From Vicingaceae bacterium (GTDB lineage: Bacteria; Bacteroidota; Bacteroidia; Flavobacteriales_E; Vicingaceae), in NCBI GenBank assembly GCA_018402765.1, contig JAGYIE010000005.1:81082-115437 (forward strand): 34,356 bases of DNA. Direction: 5' to 3'. Within the stretch, counting starts at the first letter, position 1, and each line of letters begins with the position of its first letter. Made by a program: the position numbers and the translations under genes. Positions 33,370 through 34,356 of the stretch are shown in pieces. Below the pieces are notes generated by a model, which saw only the letters and a program-made list of their open reading frames with translations, made no database searches and was not told the DNA's origin.

Positions 33370-34356
33370 TTATTTAATTATCAGTTTCTCAATCCTTACA
33401 CCATTATTATTAATTAATCTCACGAAGTATAAACCTCTTCCAACATTTAAGTTGATGTCTTTACTTAATGAACCATTAATAATTAGATTTTCGTAATAAA
33501 CAACTTGACCATTAATGTTTACCACTTCTAATGTAGAATTAGGAGCAGTTACATTTTGGATTTGCAGTTTAAACTGACCATCGTTTGGATTCGGGAAGAA
33601 TGAGATGATCGCATTGTTTTTAGCAACTTCATTAATTCCTACACAAATAGTTACTGTAACATTTACTGTATCAGTATTTGTACAACCATTCGCATCCATT
33701 ACTGTAACAATGTATTGAGAAATGGTATTATTTGGTGTAATCATTTGTGTGGTATCACCTGTATTCCACATATATGAAGTAAATACACCTGCATCTAACA
33801 TAAAGCCTGCAGTATCGCAAACTATTGTATCGGGTCCAAGGTCGACAGAAGGAGTAAATACTACATCTGTATATCTCATTGGGAAGATTTGATATCCGCT
33901 GGTATATGGGTTAGAGTTGTCAAACTGTCCACCAATACCATTTACAGAACAAAGTTGATTACCTACATTGAAAGTCAAGCTATCCAATACATCAGTATCA
34001 GCATCGACTCTCATCACAAAGTTATTTGTTCCATCTGTCAAACCTATGTTTTTAGATGAACCACTAGGTACATTTGTTACCGTCAGGTTCTCCATTCTTA
34101 TTAAAGCGGACTCTGTAGACTCATCTAAAGTAGTCACTAATGCATGGGCCGGAAGAGAAGCACCGGTAGAAATAATCATAATAGAATCTACTCTTATTTG
34201 AGTTAATCCATTAAATTGATCTACAAAACCTCTTACCATAATTGAGTCTCCTTCGTTAACCACGTAGTTACTTACATCTACAAAATTGAAGATATTGATG
34301 CCTTCTGGAGTAGATGAAGACTGATCAATGATGGTAAATGAAATACCATTGTTACC
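33370..34356 (-). CDS. Second giant T9SS adhesin gene, 3' part only (runs off the window)
   Basis: The 329 codons from the window edge to the TAA at 33370-33372 are open and correspond to residues of the neighbouring 2221-residue protein from about 1893 to its end. The visible part holds the OB-fold-like or DUF5689-like region, the SVDLGPD Ig-like domain and the T9SS type A sorting tail ending EKLIIK, where the neighbour ends EKLIIE. The frame continues past 34263, so a start there is not real. The protein differs at a few residues, such as PAHALVTTLD in place of PPYVLVTTLD. Whether the N-terminal domains match the neighbour cannot be seen. Confidence 0.93.
   Translation of the reverse strand, partial: GNNGISFTIIDQSSSTPEGINIFNFVDVSNYVVNEGDSIMVRGFVDQFNGLTQIRVDSIMIISTGASLPAHALVTTLDESTESALIRMENLTVTNVPSGSSKNIGLTDGTNNFVMRVDADTDVLDSLTFNVGNQLCSVNGIGGQFDNSNPYTSGYQIFPMRYTDVVFTPSVDLGPDTIVCDTAGFMLDAGVFTSYMWNTGDTTQMITPNNTISQYIVTVMDANGCTNTDTVNVTVTICVGINEVAKNNAIISFFPNPNDGQFKLQIQNVTAPNSTLEVVNINGQVVYYENLIINGSLSKDINLNVGRGLYFVRLINNNGVRIEKLIIK
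33376..34356. repeat. Long direct repeat, copy B (3' part of the second adhesin gene)
   Basis: Partner of copy A at 26492-27472. Identity begins one codon inside the stop and is complete for 525 bases; the first difference is at 33901. The repeat is truncated by the window edge. Confidence 0.95.

Noticed and set aside
34261-34263. GTG at 34263 as the start of the second adhesin copy
   Set aside because: The frame stays open to the window edge and aligns with the neighbouring gene beyond this point, so it is an internal Val codon.

Overview
The window looks like a chromosomal segment of an AT-rich marine or freshwater Bacteroidota bacterium, most likely order Flavobacteriales. The reasons are: four type IX secretion (T9SS) C-terminal sorting domains; Bacteroidota-style -7 promoter elements (TAnnTTTG) and few Shine-Dalgarno sites; the pairing of an N-acetylmuramoyl-L-alanine amidase with an MCE protein; and Bacteroidota-type ComEC, SpoIID-like and TTG-started genes. 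I cannot assign a genus from sequence alone. Most of the window is ordinary housekeeping DNA. The accessory part is the right-hand quarter and the scattered secreted proteins.

Layout. 1-4558: a plus-strand run of amidase, MCE lipid-binding protein, a membrane protein with two 4Fe-4S clusters and a CCG-domain (HdrD/GlpC-like) partner, closed by a strong bidirectional terminator. 4573-5772 (minus): a kelch-repeat T9SS cargo gene interrupted by one in-frame TAG at a conserved Trp position. 5838-6800 (minus): SixA phosphatase and a TerB-like protein. 6877-8779: arfB (plus), converging on a panB plus RluA-family pseudouridine synthase pair (minus). 8866-9930: a lipoprotein. 10092-11984: dnaK, with a sigma54-type -24/-12 promoter and GTCA repeats upstream. 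12100-14397: lycopene cyclase and a HI0933-like flavoprotein, overlapping tail to tail. 14491-19925: a compact plus-strand run of surE, small membrane protein, lpxB, SpoIID-domain protein and comEC. 20001-23537: a large secreted M4 metalloprotease. 23653-24905: a Rieske protein and a DUF2279-like protein. 24902-26068: NUDIX hydrolase (minus) and Smr-domain protein (plus). 26081-26424: the RNase P RNA gene rnpB.

26486 to the right edge: a giant 2221-residue T9SS-exported adhesin-like protein on the minus strand, followed upstream by the 3' part of a second, nearly identical gene that runs off the window. Their last 525 aligned bases are identical, and divergence begins abruptly beyond that. 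This is the clearest sign of recent duplication or gene conversion here.

How it fits together. The left operon and the surE-lpxB-SpoIID-comEC run serve the cell envelope (peptidoglycan cleavage, lipid handling, lipid A, DNA uptake). DnaK, ArfB, Smr and RNase P serve protein and RNA quality control. The secreted proteins (kelch, M4 protease, giant adhesins) depend on a type IX secretion system encoded elsewhere. No tRNA, CRISPR array, insertion sequence, integrase or phage gene was seen.
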